Of a stretch of DNA of 64,000 bases, positions 17,868-27,165 are shown piece after piece. Under the pieces are notes generated by a model. The model had not been told where the DNA came from. It was given only the letters and a program-made list of their open reading frames with translations, and ran no database searches. The stretch is from the NCBI RefSeq assembly GCF_001296025.1, contig NZ_LJHV01000008.1, forward strand, positions 186,001-250,000, in the 5' to 3' direction. The position numbers and the translations under genes are program-made. The stretch's first letter is position 1, and each line of letters starts with the position of its first letter. Source of the DNA: Porphyrobacter sp. AAP60. GTDB taxonomy: Bacteria > Pseudomonadota > Alphaproteobacteria > Sphingomonadales > Sphingomonadaceae.

Positions 17868-18779
17868 TCACTCAGCGTCAGCCTCGGCGGCGGCCTCATC
17901 GGCAGCAGCATCGGCGGCATCCATCGCCTCCCATGATGCTTCTTCGGTGGCATAAAGATTGGCTTCAATCTCCTCGACCGCATAGCCGGTCAGTTCGGCC
18001 ACTCTGGCCTGTTCGGCTGGAGCGAGGTCGGCGAAATTGCGTTTGGCCGGAAGGTCGGCCGTGGCCTCGGCCAACTTCTGCTCAATCGATCCGATAGTGC
18101 CCATCATCGCCGGCATCGCCTCCATCGTCGCGCTGAGGACGCGCGGATCGCTCGACATGGTGAAGCTTTTGCGGGCGTAGTTCGTGCCGGTTTCGGTGAG
18201 GAAAAACGCCTCGATCTCGGCCAGTTCGGTCGGGTTGAAGTTGATCGCATAAAGCTCGGCCATCGCCTTGCGCATGCCGGGTTCCATCGCGTCCATCATC
18301 TGCGTCATCATGTCGGGAAGCATCGCCATTTCGCGTTCCTGCCGCACGGCCCACGCCGGATCGAAGAGGCCCGCCAGTTCCTCGGTCTGTTCCGGGGTCA
18401 GATCGAGATCATAGGTGCTCAGCCCCGTTGCCGCCGTCACGGTGGTGGTAGCGGCAGAGCCGCCCATCTGCATGATCGGGCCAAGCATCTTGTCGAACAT
18501 TGATCCCATCATTTCGGACAAGGTCCCGTCAGGGATCATCCGGTTGATGATGCGCTGCGCCTGCGGCAGGCGGGCCTCCTGTTCGGCGGTCAGCGGCTCG
18601 GCCGGGAACATCGCGCCAAGCATCGCCATCGCCTGCGTCAACTCGTCAGGCTCATCGGAAGCGACGGCATCATCGATCATCACATCCTCTGCCTGCGCCT
18701 CCGGGTTTTGCGCGCATAGTGCGACCGGAGCGGCCAGCAGGGAAAGCGCGGCGCACGCGGCAAACAGAGTGGACTTCAT
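17868..18779 (-). CDS. DUF2059 domain secreted protein
   Basis: 303 residues. A signal peptide (LFAACAALSLLAAPVALCAQ) is followed by an acidic stretch. The C-terminal half matches the DUF2059 pattern: MRKAMAELYAINFNPTELAEIEAFFLTETGTNYARKS. The tail is Ala/Glu/Asp-rich. DUF2059 proteins are periplasmic and of unknown function. The stop is one base before the GTG of the helicase, so the two are probably co-transcribed. Confidence 0.8.
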   Translation of the reverse strand: MKSTLFAACAALSLLAAPVALCAQNPEAQAEDVMIDDAVASDEPDELTQAMAMLGAMFPAEPLTAEQEARLPQAQRIINRMIPDGTLSEMMGSMFDKMLGPIMQMGGSAATTTVTAATGLSTYDLDLTPEQTEELAGLFDPAWAVRQEREMAMLPDMMTQMMDAMEPGMRKAMAELYAINFNPTELAEIEAFFLTETGTNYARKSFTMSSDPRVLSATMEAMPAMMGTIGSIEQKLAEATADLPAKRNFADLAPAEQARVAELTGYAVEEIEANLYATEEASWEAMDAADAAADEAAAEADAE

Positions 18780-18904
18780 TGATTCTCTCCAAGTGTGTTG
18801 CCCATCACTGCCCCAGCATCGCGAATTGCGCCAGCCTGTGTTGCGGGTGACTTACAATCCCTTGAGTACATCGTCGGGCACCGTCATGGCACAGCGCAAC
18901 CGCA

Positions 18905-20320
18905 TCAGTGGCCCACGCTTTCGCCCCGCTCCAGCCCTGACAGAGCTAACTGCTCGTCGATCTGCGCCATCAGCCGATCCAGCCCTTCAGCGCTTTCGCT
19001 CTCCGCGCGCGCAACCAGCACATCCTGCGTGTTCGAAGCGCGCAGCAGCCACCATCCGTCCGCGGTGTTGACCCGCACGCCATCGGTGGCGTTGACGCTT
19101 TCGACCCCGGCACCGGGAGCAGTGGTGAGACGCGCTGAAATCTCCGCCATGGCGGCAAACTTGCGCGCCTCATCAACCTGAAAACGCAGTTCGGGCGTGT
19201 TCAGCATAGGCGGGATCGCACCACGCAACCCAGTGACCGATTTACCCAGCCGCGCCGAAGCGGCCAGCAGCCGGACACCGGCATAAAGCGCATCGTCGAA
19301 GCCGTAGTAGTCATCGGCAAAAAACACGTGTCCGCTCATCTCGCCGGCCAGCGGCGCCCCGGTTTCCTTCATTTTGGACTTAATCAGCGAATGGCCGGTC
19401 TTCCACATAAGCGGCTCCCCGCCCAGTTCCGCCACCCGGTCAAACAGCGCCCGGCTGGCCTTAACATCGGCGATAATCGTCGCACCGGGGCGATTTTTCA
19501 GCAGATCTTCGGCATAGATCATCAGCAGCTGATCGCCCCAGATGACCCTGCCCGTGCCATCGATCGCACCGATGCGGTCGCCATCCCCGTCAAAAGCTAC
19601 TCCGAAATCGAGGTTCTTCTCAGCGACGAGAGCCCGCAAGTCGGCCAGATTGGCTTCAACAGTCGGATCAGGATGGTGGTTGGGAAAATGTCCGTCAACA
19701 TCGGTAAACAGCAAATGATGCTCCCCCGGCAGCCGGGCAGCCAGCGCTTCGAGCGCAGGGCCGGCAGCGCCGTTCCCGGCATCCCAGCCGACCTTCAGGC
19801 CTTCGAGCTTGCCAGTATCGATCCCGGCCAGTCCTTCGAGCAGGCGCTCGACATACTCGCCCATGATGTCGCGCGTGGTAACCTCACCCACGCCGCTGGC
19901 GAAGGCCCCGTCTGCTGCCAGTTTCCCGAGCTTCTGGATATCGGCGCCGAAGAACGGCCGGCCAAGAAATACCATCTTGAAGCCATTGTAATTGGGGGGA
20001 TTGTGGCTGCCAGTTATCTGAATGCCGCCATCCACCTGTTCGGCTGACGCCTCGGCATAATAAAGCATCGGGGTGGCGCTCAGGCCGATCCGCACCACAT
20101 CACACCCGCTCGCCGTCAAGCCTTCGACCAGCGCATGTTCGAGCATGGGTGAACTGATCCGTCCGTCATATCCCACCGCTACAGTCGCTCCGCCAGCCTC
20201 GCGCAGCAGGGTTCCGAATGCCCGACCGATCGCCCGTGCGTCATCCGCCCCCAGCGTTTCGCCGATGATACCGCGGATGTCGTATTCCCGCAGTACGGAA
20301 GGGTGGAACTGGTGTTGCAT
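18905..20320 (-). CDS. Phosphomannomutase/phosphoglucomutase
   Basis: 471 residues, full length for the alpha-D-phosphohexomutase family (AlgC/ManB/PgmG type). It interconverts hexose-1- and hexose-6-phosphates for surface polysaccharide precursors. It shows the active-site phosphoserine loop ITGSHNPPNYNGFK (Ser105), the metal loop VAFDGDGDRIGAID, GEMSGHVFF (sugar binding) and the C-terminal phosphate-binding region RVNTADGWWLLRASNTQD. The start at 20320 begins with the family-typical FHPSVLREYDIRGIIG. Divergent or isolated from its neighbours. Confidence 0.95.
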   Translation of the reverse strand: MQHQFHPSVLREYDIRGIIGETLGADDARAIGRAFGTLLREAGGATVAVGYDGRISSPMLEHALVEGLTASGCDVVRIGLSATPMLYYAEASAEQVDGGIQITGSHNPPNYNGFKMVFLGRPFFGADIQKLGKLAADGAFASGVGEVTTRDIMGEYVERLLEGLAGIDTGKLEGLKVGWDAGNGAAGPALEALAARLPGEHHLLFTDVDGHFPNHHPDPTVEANLADLRALVAEKNLDFGVAFDGDGDRIGAIDGTGRVIWGDQLLMIYAEDLLKNRPGATIIADVKASRALFDRVAELGGEPLMWKTGHSLIKSKMKETGAPLAGEMSGHVFFADDYYGFDDALYAGVRLLAASARLGKSVTGLRGAIPPMLNTPELRFQVDEARKFAAMAEISARLTTAPGAGVESVNATDGVRVNTADGWWLLRASNTQDVLVARAESESAEGLDRLMAQIDEQLALSGLERGESVGH

Positions 20321-20458
20321 GGTGCGGGGTGGCTCCTCGAAAGCGGTTCGGCAGGGTTGCTGCCACGTCGTCATTATGGCTGGTAAAACGGTCGGTATCG
20401 CAAGAACAATCCTGCCGCCTTGCCGATCATTGGCCAAGACGCCTGCCGCCGAAATGTG

Positions 20459-20791
20459 TCAATCCCGCGATTGATCGGAGCCATTGCCCTCGTCGGGCGG
20501 TAAAGGTGCAGCGGGGAGGTTCGCCAGCAGAAGATCGCGCGCTGCATTGGCTTCCTGCATGGCGGCAGTCGTTCCGCCCCGATCGGGATGCACCAGCGCG
20601 GTCAGCCTCCGGTGGGCGGAAATCACATCGTCGCGGGTGGCGGCGGCGTTTACGCCCAGCAGGTTGCGTGCGCGTTCGATGGCTTGCTGGCGCACGGGGA
20701 CAGAGCGCAGATATTCCCACGGCCACTTGCCCAGTCCCCAGCGGCACAGCACACACACCGCCACAATCAGGATAAGGGCGCGCACCAGCAT
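20459..20791 (-). CDS. Membrane-anchored J-domain protein
   Basis: 110 residues. One N-terminal membrane helix (VRALILIVAVCVLCRWGLG), then a J-domain-like helix set at about 40-85 with the key HPD motif at 68-70 (ALVHPDRGG). J domains stimulate DnaK ATPase. The small size and single anchor resemble the TIM14/DjlC-like bacterial proteins. It starts 3 bp after the mipZ stop, so it is probably in an operon with mipZ. Confidence 0.85.
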   Translation of the reverse strand: MLVRALILIVAVCVLCRWGLGKWPWEYLRSVPVRQQAIERARNLLGVNAAATRDDVISAHRRLTALVHPDRGGTTAAMQEANAARDLLLANLPAAPLPPDEGNGSDQSRD

Positions 20792-20794
20792 CGT

Positions 20795-21652
20795 TCAGGC
20801 CGGCGCCAGTTCGCTGCGTCCGGGCGTGAACTGCGGCAAGGCCAGCGCCATCACCAGCGCACGCAATTCCTGCCGCGCGATCAGGTGACTGGTGCCAAGC
20901 TCACCGAGATGCCCCTTGTCGAGCAGTGTCAGCCCCGAAGGAAACAGCTCGCGGTAAATCACGCGCTCGCTAAGACCGGGCGTTACGCGGAAACCGACGC
21001 GTTTGGCCATTTCCCCCAGCGCTTTCTGCAAACGCGCCTGGTTGCGCGCTTCGACGTGGCCGGTGCGGTTGCGCACCACGATCCAGTCCATTTCGGGGCG
21101 CTGTTGCTCCAGCGTCATCCGGCTGCGCTTCATCCGCGCCTCCCAGATCAGTTCGGCAAAGAACGACAGCTTCTTGACCTTGAACGTCTCGGCATCGACC
21201 TGACCGATAAGGTCGAAATCGACAAAACTGTCGTTCATCGGCGTCACCAGCGTATCGGCATGTTCCACCGCGATCCGCGCATAGGGATCATCGCGGCCCG
21301 GATTGTCGATGATCAGGAAATCGCAATTTGCCTCCAGCCGCCGGATCATGGCCATCAGATCGCCGGTGTTTGCCCCGCGAAACACTTCGCAATCGGGCGT
21401 TGGCAGGGTCAGCCCGCGCTGTTCCAGCGTGCCCAGCCGGTTTTCGATATAGCGGTGCATCGTGCGCTGGCGCGGGTCGAGGTCGATCGAGGCTACACGC
21501 GCGCCGAGGTATGACAGCGCCACCGCAACGTGCACCGCAGTGGTCGATTTGCCGGTGCCGCCCTTCTCGTTGGCGAAGACGATGCGGTGCGCCTGTCCCG
21601 GCCGCAACTTGCGCGGTGGAAGCGGTTGATTTGCAGGCTGGGCGGGCGGCAT
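20795..21652 (-). CDS. mipZ: Division-plane positioning ATPase MipZ
   Basis: 285 residues. ParA/MinD-type P-loop ATPase with deviant Walker A motif NEKGGTGKST (28-37), switch region VASIDLDPRQRTMHRYIENR and FLIIDNPGRDDPYARIA. The MipZ-specific regions DSFVDFDLIG and WIVVRNRTGHVEARNQ are present. MipZ binds ParB at parS, forms a gradient from the cell poles and blocks FtsZ assembly except at mid-cell. The family is restricted to alphaproteobacteria. Divergent from panC. Confidence 0.95.
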   Translation of the reverse strand: MPPAQPANQPLPPRKLRPGQAHRIVFANEKGGTGKSTTAVHVAVALSYLGARVASIDLDPRQRTMHRYIENRLGTLEQRGLTLPTPDCEVFRGANTGDLMAMIRRLEANCDFLIIDNPGRDDPYARIAVEHADTLVTPMNDSFVDFDLIGQVDAETFKVKKLSFFAELIWEARMKRSRMTLEQQRPEMDWIVVRNRTGHVEARNQARLQKALGEMAKRVGFRVTPGLSERVIYRELFPSGLTLLDKGHLGELGTSHLIARQELRALVMALALPQFTPGRSELAPA

Positions 21653-21750
21653 GGCGGGTTACTCGCTCGGCGGCCGCAGTGCAGCCGCTTGAAATGGGAC
21701 AGGAAGCACCGCTAGGGCGCTGCCAGCGGTTTATCCTTGGAGGCGAAGCG

Positions 21751-22611
21751 GTGCAAACGGTCAAGACGCTCGATATGTTGAGAACCGCGCTGGGACAGTT
21801 GCGCGGCGATGGCAAGCGCATCGCGCTTGTGCCAACGATGGGCGCGCTGCACGAAGGCCATCTGACGCTGGTGCGCCGTGCGCAAGCGGTTGCCGATCAC
21901 GTCGTTGCCTCGATCTTCGTCAATCCCAAACAGTTCGGGCCGAACGAGGATCTGGACGCCTACCCACGCCAGCTCGCCGCCGATGCCGCCATGCTGGAGG
22001 GCGAAGGGTGCGCGCTGCTATGGGCTCCCTCGGCCGAGGCGATGTATCCCGCCGGCTTTGCCACCAACATCAGCGTGACCGGCGTCAGCGATGGCCTGTG
22101 CGGCGCCGCCCGGCCTGGCCATTTCGACGGGGTGGCAACCGTGGTTTGCAAGCTATTCAACCAAGTGCAGCCCGATGTGGCGCTGTTTGGCGAGAAGGAC
22201 TTCCAACAGCTTGCGGTGATCCGGGCGATGGCGCGCGATCTCGATCTCTGTCGCCCGCACGTTGACGCGATCATCGGCGTGCCGACCGTGCGCGAGGCTG
22301 ACGGGCTCGCGATGAGCAGCCGCAACCGCTATCTCGCGCCGGAACAGCGCGCCGCTGCCGCCGCCCTTCCACGTGCCATGCGGGCAGCGATTGCGGCCAT
22401 CAAGGGCGGAGCGGATGTCGCCGGTGCGCTTGCCGGGCTGGAGGCGGAAATCGTCGCTGCCGGTTTCGACCGCATCGATTACGCGGTACTAGCCGACAGC
22501 ACATCGCTCACCCCACTTCCTGCGCTGACAACCGGGCCCGCCCGCCTGCTGGTGGCGGCAAGGATCGCAGGCACCCGCCTGATCGATAACATGGCCGTGA
22601 ACCCGCAATAG
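21751..22611 (+). CDS. panC: Pantothenate synthetase (pantoate-beta-alanine ligase)
   Basis: 286 residues from GTG 21751, preceded by TTGGAGG at a spacing of 7 nt. Condenses pantoate and beta-alanine with ATP in coenzyme A synthesis. Motifs: VPTMGALHEGHLTL with the HxGH nucleotide site (34-37), VNPKQFGPNEDLDAYPR, CGAARPGHFDGVATVV, FGEKDFQQLAVI and LAMSSRNRYL. Full-length, cytoplasmic. Confidence 0.97.
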   Translation: MQTVKTLDMLRTALGQLRGDGKRIALVPTMGALHEGHLTLVRRAQAVADHVVASIFVNPKQFGPNEDLDAYPRQLAADAAMLEGEGCALLWAPSAEAMYPAGFATNISVTGVSDGLCGAARPGHFDGVATVVCKLFNQVQPDVALFGEKDFQQLAVIRAMARDLDLCRPHVDAIIGVPTVREADGLAMSSRNRYLAPEQRAAAAALPRAMRAAIAAIKGGADVAGALAGLEAEIVAAGFDRIDYAVLADSTSLTPLPALTTGPARLLVAARIAGTRLIDNMAVNPQ

Positions 22612-22673
22612 CCGCAGCGCCAAAACAGCGTTGACGCAAGCCCCCGCCTGATGGCATTGGAGCGCGCGAGCGG

Positions 22674-22747
<74 letters not shown>

Positions 22748-22947
22748 GCCCTCCCTTCCCAAACAGCCCCAGAAAGTCTATAAACCCCTTGGAAATCCGA
22801 GGGATTTAGGCCCTCGGTCGTCCGAGAATGTCCCTATTCTTCCCGCTGCATCCGGGGCCCTTGGGGGCCACATCGCGGGGCCAAGGCATTTCGGGCAATT
22901 GGACTGGCCCCCACGTGGGGCCACCAGCTAGGAAAGGACCGAGGGCC

Positions 22948-24177
22948 ATGCCGCTGACAGATGTTGCGATCCGGAACGTCAAGCCGCGCGAGAAGCCCTA
23001 TAAGGTGGGTGATACTCTCGGTCTGTTCCTCTTGGTGCAGCCGTCCGGCGGCAAGCTGTGGCGGGTCAAATATCGCATCGACGGCAAAGAGAAGAAGCTG
23101 GCGATCGGCATCTACCCTCAGGTTGGGCTCGCGGAGGCGCGGCGCAGGCGTGATGACGCCCGCGAGTTGGTCGCTGCTGGAAAGGATCCCGGCCGCGAAA
23201 AGCAACGCGAGAAGGTGCGATCGCGCATCCAGGCCGAGACAACCTTCGACGCCATTGCCGCCGAGTTCTGTGCGAAGCGGCGGCGCGATGGTCAAAAGGC
23301 CTGGGCAGTGAGCACGGCCACGCGCAGCGAGTATCTGCTGTCGCTGCTCAAGGGATCGATTGGCAAGCTTCCCATCACCGATATCGAACCTGCGGACGTG
23401 CTGATTGCCGTCCGAAAGATCGAGCGGAAAGGCCAACTGGAAAGCGCTCGCCGTACCCTTCAACTAGCCGGCGCAGTATTCCGCTATGCTGTAGCGACCG
23501 CCCGCCTTTCATCGGACCCCACGCGCGACCTGCGCGGCGCGCTGACCGCTCCCACCGTCACCCACTACGGCGCAATAATCGACCCGGTGCGCGTGGGCGA
23601 ACTGCTGCGCGCCATCGACGGCTATGAGGGCCAGCCGATTACAAAACTGGCTATGCAGCTGGCCCCACATGTCTTCGTCCGCCCCGGCGAACTGCGCCAT
23701 GCCGAGTGGAACGAGTTCGATTTCGAAGGGGCCTTGTGGACCATCCCAGCGGGCAAAACCAAGATGCGCAAGGATCACCTCGTCCCGCTCTCACGCCAGT
23801 CGATTGCGATCCTCGAAGACCTCCGCACGCTAACTGGCCCCGACGGCTACGTCTTCCCTTCGATCCGCTCCCGCAAGCGTCCGATGAGCGACAACACGAT
23901 CAACGCAGGCCTGCGCCGCCTCGGCTATTCCACAGTCGAGATGACCGCCCACGGCTTCCGCGCGATGGCATCAACCCTGCTCAACGAAAGCGGCAAGTGG
24001 CACCCCGATGCGATCGAGCGTGCCTTAGCTCATGGCGATAGCGACAGAGTCCGTGCCGCGTACCACCGCGGAGCCCACTGGAAGGAGCGCGTAGCCATGG
24101 CGCAATGGTGGAGCAATCACCTCGACCAGCTGCGGAAGGGCGCGGAGGTCGTGCCGATCAAGGCGGGGAAGCGGTGA
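22948..24177 (+). CDS. int: P4-type tyrosine recombinase/integrase
   Basis: 409 residues from ATG 22948 (GAGGG and AGGA upstream). N-terminal DUF4102/arm-binding domain (PLTDVAIRNVKPREKPYKV, GLFLLVQPSGGKLWRVKYR), core-binding domain, then a catalytic domain with Arg245 (VFVRPGELRHAEW), Lys in GKTKMRKDHLVPLS, His335-Gly-Phe-Arg338, His362 and nucleophile Tyr372 (VRAAYHRGAHWKERVAM). All catalytic residues are present, so it may be active. It catalyses site-specific recombination at the tRNA-Gly att sites. Confidence 0.95.
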   Translation: MPLTDVAIRNVKPREKPYKVGDTLGLFLLVQPSGGKLWRVKYRIDGKEKKLAIGIYPQVGLAEARRRRDDARELVAAGKDPGREKQREKVRSRIQAETTFDAIAAEFCAKRRRDGQKAWAVSTATRSEYLLSLLKGSIGKLPITDIEPADVLIAVRKIERKGQLESARRTLQLAGAVFRYAVATARLSSDPTRDLRGALTAPTVTHYGAIIDPVRVGELLRAIDGYEGQPITKLAMQLAPHVFVRPGELRHAEWNEFDFEGALWTIPAGKTKMRKDHLVPLSRQSIAILEDLRTLTGPDGYVFPSIRSRKRPMSDNTINAGLRRLGYSTVEMTAHGFRAMASTLLNESGKWHPDAIERALAHGDSDRVRAAYHRGAHWKERVAMAQWWSNHLDQLRKGAEVVPIKAGKR

Positions 24178-24851
24178 TCGGAGGTTTAAGCCGCAACTCG
24201 TCTACGACCCGCATTAAATCGAAGAATTTCGACTTCTATTCAACTTGTTATGGCTAAGCGAGTTGCCCACAACTCGCCGCAAACCCGCATAACTCGCAGG
24301 CGGATCATTTGTGCACAAACCGTGTTTCCGTCGAAATATCAGAGATATGCAACCCGAATTCGCGGGGTAGGGTGTGCTCACTGTTCCCCAATCGCGCGGT
24401 TCGGATTCAATGCCTCTGACTCCTTGAGCTCGGAACTCTCAGACATTCGCCCAGAACGGGAGCCTCCGGCAGGTTGGGCTGAAAAGCCGGGATCGAGTTC
24501 TGGCGGTTGAACGGCACGCAACATGTCAGCGATTCGCCACTTGCCGAGTGGATTGTTTCGGCGAACAGAAGCCCAAAACAGTAGCCCTATCAGCTATTCG
24601 AAGACGGCAGCTGCCGACCCAAGGCCGGTCGTTCGCGACAGCCACTATGAACGTCCGCTTTTGACAGAAGCTGTCAACAGAATGCACCAAAGCGGCCAAT
24701 GAGGTTTGCGCTTCCATATCGGTCATTAGGCCCGTCAGAAACCGCTGTTGGCCATTGATCACCGCAAGCAATTAATGTATCACATTAGCTGTGCCCTCTA
24801 CGCGGTCAGAGCCGTGATCGGGGACCGCCCCGCAAAGCCAAAAGGTGTGAC
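24178..24851. other. Non-coding stretch after the integrase
   Basis: About 670 bp without a supported gene. Short open frames on both strands lack ribosome-binding sites and family features. Its right end carries the palindromic operator at 24773-24787 and the promoter of the EF-hand gene. The rest looks like decayed intergenic DNA. Confidence 0.45.
24773..24787. promoter_or_regulatory. Palindromic operator TAATG-N5-CATTA, site 1
   Basis: TAATGTATCACATTA, perfect arms with a 5-bp spacer. It lies 64 bp upstream of the EF-hand gene at 24852. One of eight such sites in the island; probably bound by the TetR regulator at 29185-29805. Confidence 0.8.
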
Positions 24852-25277
24852 ATGAACAAGGTTTTTCCAATACTCGGTGCGCTTGCCGTTTCCATGTCGC
24901 CCGTGACCACTGGCACCCTGTCGGCTCAGCCGAACATTGAGGCGCTCGAAAAGATTGCCGAGATGATGATCGAGGCCGACCTCAACGGTGACGGAAAGAC
25001 GACGCGTGCCGAGCTCATTCAGCATCGCGCGCAGATGTTCGCCAGGCTCGACCGCAACGAGGACGGGGTCATCGACAAGCAGGACAGACCTAAAAGGCCC
25101 ATGGCAAAGCGAAAGTTTGAACCGGCCTTCGATCAGGTCAAGTCAGTGTTCGATAGCAATAAGGATGGGCGCGTTACCCTTGATGAGTGGAACAGGTCCG
25201 ATCCCGACATCTTCGCCATGCTGGATCGAAACGGCGATGGCGTGGTGACCCGTGCAGAGCTTCCGTCACCCAAGTGA
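24852..25277 (+). CDS. Secreted EF-hand protein (four loops)
   Basis: 141 residues with a signal peptide ending near TLSAQ. Four EF-hand loops: DLNGDGKTTRAE, DRNEDGVIDKQD, DSNKDGRVTLDE and DRNGDGVVTRAE. Probably a periplasmic calcium binder or buffer. It lies behind operator site 1 and 58 bp before the DUF4136 gene, likely as one operon. Two more EF-hand proteins are in the same island. Confidence 0.85.
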   Translation: MNKVFPILGALAVSMSPVTTGTLSAQPNIEALEKIAEMMIEADLNGDGKTTRAELIQHRAQMFARLDRNEDGVIDKQDRPKRPMAKRKFEPAFDQVKSVFDSNKDGRVTLDEWNRSDPDIFAMLDRNGDGVVTRAELPSPK

Positions 25278-25335
25278 GCCGGAGTTTGGCGCAAGCCATG
25301 GGCGGCATGCTGCCGTTGGATTTTGAGCGGAGAAC

Positions 25336-25956
25336 ATGATGACCAAACTTCACCTTGCCATCGCTGCTGGCGCTCTGATGCTGTCTGGTTGCGCCACCAC
25401 CAAGTTCACCTCGGACTTTGATCAGGCCCATGATTTCGGGACCTACAAAACCTTCGCCTGGGCGGGAGAAAGCCCGATGACGGTGCTGGGCGCAACCCGC
25501 GTGCCGCCGATGCTGGAGCCGCGGCTCGCCCGCGAGGTTCGCGCCGAGCTCGAGGCGAAGGGCTATCGCTACGTCGAAGCGCTCGAACAGGCCGATTTCG
25601 GCGTGTCGTTCACGGTCGGCAGCCGCAGCACCACCGAGGTGATCAAAAGCCCCGAGACCTTCTGGGTGAACCAGACCAATTGGCGCTGGGGCCGGGCCTA
25701 TTACCCGGCCTATCGTCGGCCCGTCGCGGTGGGCGCGATCACCCCGGTGACCGTCACCACCACCGAGGTGGAGGCCTACACCGAAGGCACGCTGGCGATC
25801 GACATTTATGATGTGAAGACGAAATCCCCCGTCTGGCACGGGGCGGGCACCAAGACGGTCAATACGTCCGAGGTGGTGGGCCGACGGGGCAATCTCGATT
25901 CGGCCAAGATCCGCGAAGGGGTTACCAAGGTTCTGAAGGATTTTCCGCCAGAATAG
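25336..25956 (+). CDS. DUF4136 lipoprotein
   Basis: 206 residues. Lipoprotein signal with lipobox LSGC near residue 19 (GALMLSGCATTKF). The DUF4136 pattern follows: DFDQAHDFGTYKTFAW at the start, LARE...ELEAKGYR, then ADFGVSFTVG, a Tyr-rich middle and GTLAIDIYDVKTKSPVWHGAGTKTV, with IREGVTKVLKDFPP at the end. Envelope protein of unknown role. Likely co-transcribed with the EF-hand gene upstream. Confidence 0.85.
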   Translation: MMTKLHLAIAAGALMLSGCATTKFTSDFDQAHDFGTYKTFAWAGESPMTVLGATRVPPMLEPRLAREVRAELEAKGYRYVEALEQADFGVSFTVGSRSTTEVIKSPETFWVNQTNWRWGRAYYPAYRRPVAVGAITPVTVTTTEVEAYTEGTLAIDIYDVKTKSPVWHGAGTKTVNTSEVVGRRGNLDSAKIREGVTKVLKDFPPE

Positions 25957-26010
25957 CAAAGGGTGCGGAGCGCGCCGATCCACCACATCGGCGCGCCCCG
26001 CGCTGGCCGC

Positions 26011-26283
26011 TTACTTGAAGCGCGCAGCCATCTGAGCCTCGAGTTGGGCGAGGGTGACAAAGCCGTCCTTGTCGGTATCGATCCGGCTGAAATTGGCAGC
26101 AACGCGGGTCATCCCGCCGTCCTTGGCTTCCTTGTGCGTTAGCTTGCCGTCCTTGTTGGTGTCGGAGGCCTTGAACTTGGTCCGCAGCTCGTTGAGCCGG
26201 TCCTGGTACATGTCGGCGTGGGCCGCCGGGGCAAGGAACATCGCCGCTGCCGCGAAGGCAGCAATCTTTGCAAGGGTCTTCAT
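26011..26283 (-). CDS. Small secreted EF-hand protein
   Basis: 90 residues: signal peptide (KIAAFAAAAMFLAPAAHA), then two EF-hand loops, DTNKDGKLTHKE (canonical) and DTDKDGFVTLAQ (lacking the last acidic residue). GGAGA precedes the ATG. Operator site 2 lies about 90 bp upstream. Likely a periplasmic calcium-binding protein. Confidence 0.8.
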   Translation of the reverse strand: MKTLAKIAAFAAAAMFLAPAAHADMYQDRLNELRTKFKASDTNKDGKLTHKEAKDGGMTRVAANFSRIDTDKDGFVTLAQLEAQMAARFK

Positions 26284-26372
26284 CGGTCAATCTCCAAAGG
26301 TTTATGGGTCAGGCAGAAGCTCGGGGCCGAAGAATCGCGGGACCCGCGACCAACCGCCCTGAAGCCCTGATA

Positions 26373-26387
26373 TAATGCATAACATTA
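26373..26387. promoter_or_regulatory. Palindromic operator TAATG-N5-CATTA, site 2
   Basis: TAATGCATAACATTA with perfect arms. It sits between the stop of the DsbA-like gene and the EF-hand gene that reads left from 26283, so it probably controls the latter. Confidence 0.8.
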
Positions 26388-26438
26388 ACCGGAGCCATAC
26401 CGCAGTGGATTGGGCGATAATCTGGCGCCGCGCAGCGC

Positions 26439-27086
26439 CTAGCTCTTGGCGAGACCGGCGCGGTCAAGCCGCCAGCGCAGGGTATCGATCCGGTCCTGCC
26501 CGAAGAATGGCTCCTCGCGAAACACCATGGTCGGCACGCCCCAGTGCCCAGCGGCATCGAGCGTGTCTTGGTTGCACGCGATCTCTTCGAGATGATCGCC
26601 GCTTTCAATGGCCGCATCGAGCTCGGCAAGGTCCAGCCCAGCATCGGCCACGGCTTCCTTGAGCAGGTCGCCCTGATCCCACCCGCGCGTGCCGCCAAAG
26701 ATCAGCGCGGCGACCCGGTCAGCCAGCTCAACGCCCCGACCCCGGCGATTGGCCTCCACACCCAACTTCGACAGGCGGTAGATATAGGGCTGCTCCTTGG
26801 CGACCTCCATCGTACGGAAATCCTGCACGATCGGATCGGGATCGGCCGGGAAAACGATCGGCCGGCCGAGCATTTCGCCCCGGCGGACGCTGTCCATGAC
26901 AATGTAGCGCGGCGGCCTACGGTTGGAGGAATCGAACAGCGCCTGCGGATTGCGCACCGCCAGCGGCAGCACGACGCGCAGCTGGACATCGACAGCATAG
27001 TCGTCGCGCAGCTGGAGGAGGTCTGCCGTCACCAGCCGCGAATAGGGGCTGCGGAATGACCAGAAAACGTCAACAGTTTCGCTCAT
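26439..27086 (-). CDS. DsbA-family protein similar to 2-hydroxychromene-2-carboxylate isomerase
   Basis: 215 residues. Thioredoxin-like start VDVFWSFRSPYSRLV, with Ser where DsbA has Cys, as in the HCCA-isomerase/GST-kappa group. Near the C terminus are HWGVPTMVFREEPFFGQDRIDTLRWRL and a helical insert region in between. No signal peptide, so cytoplasmic. HCCA isomerases use glutathione to isomerise aromatic ring-cleavage products; the true substrate is unknown. It lies 79 bp after the Baeyer-Villiger monooxygenase gene on the same strand, with GGGGAGAGG before its ATG. Confidence 0.85.
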   Translation of the reverse strand: MSETVDVFWSFRSPYSRLVTADLLQLRDDYAVDVQLRVVLPLAVRNPQALFDSSNRRPPRYIVMDSVRRGEMLGRPIVFPADPDPIVQDFRTMEVAKEQPYIYRLSKLGVEANRRGRGVELADRVAALIFGGTRGWDQGDLLKEAVADAGLDLAELDAAIESGDHLEEIACNQDTLDAAGHWGVPTMVFREEPFFGQDRIDTLRWRLDRAGLAKS

Positions 27087-27165
27087 GGTGCCTCTCCCCG
27101 CGCTTGTCTCACAGCTAACTTACCGGTCTGCACGCGCGGCGCAAACCCCGGTGCGCCGCTGGCGC

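Noticed and set aside
24250-24771. Short open frames after the integrase on both strands
   Set aside because: No ribosome-binding site and no recognisable domain; one ends at the operator.
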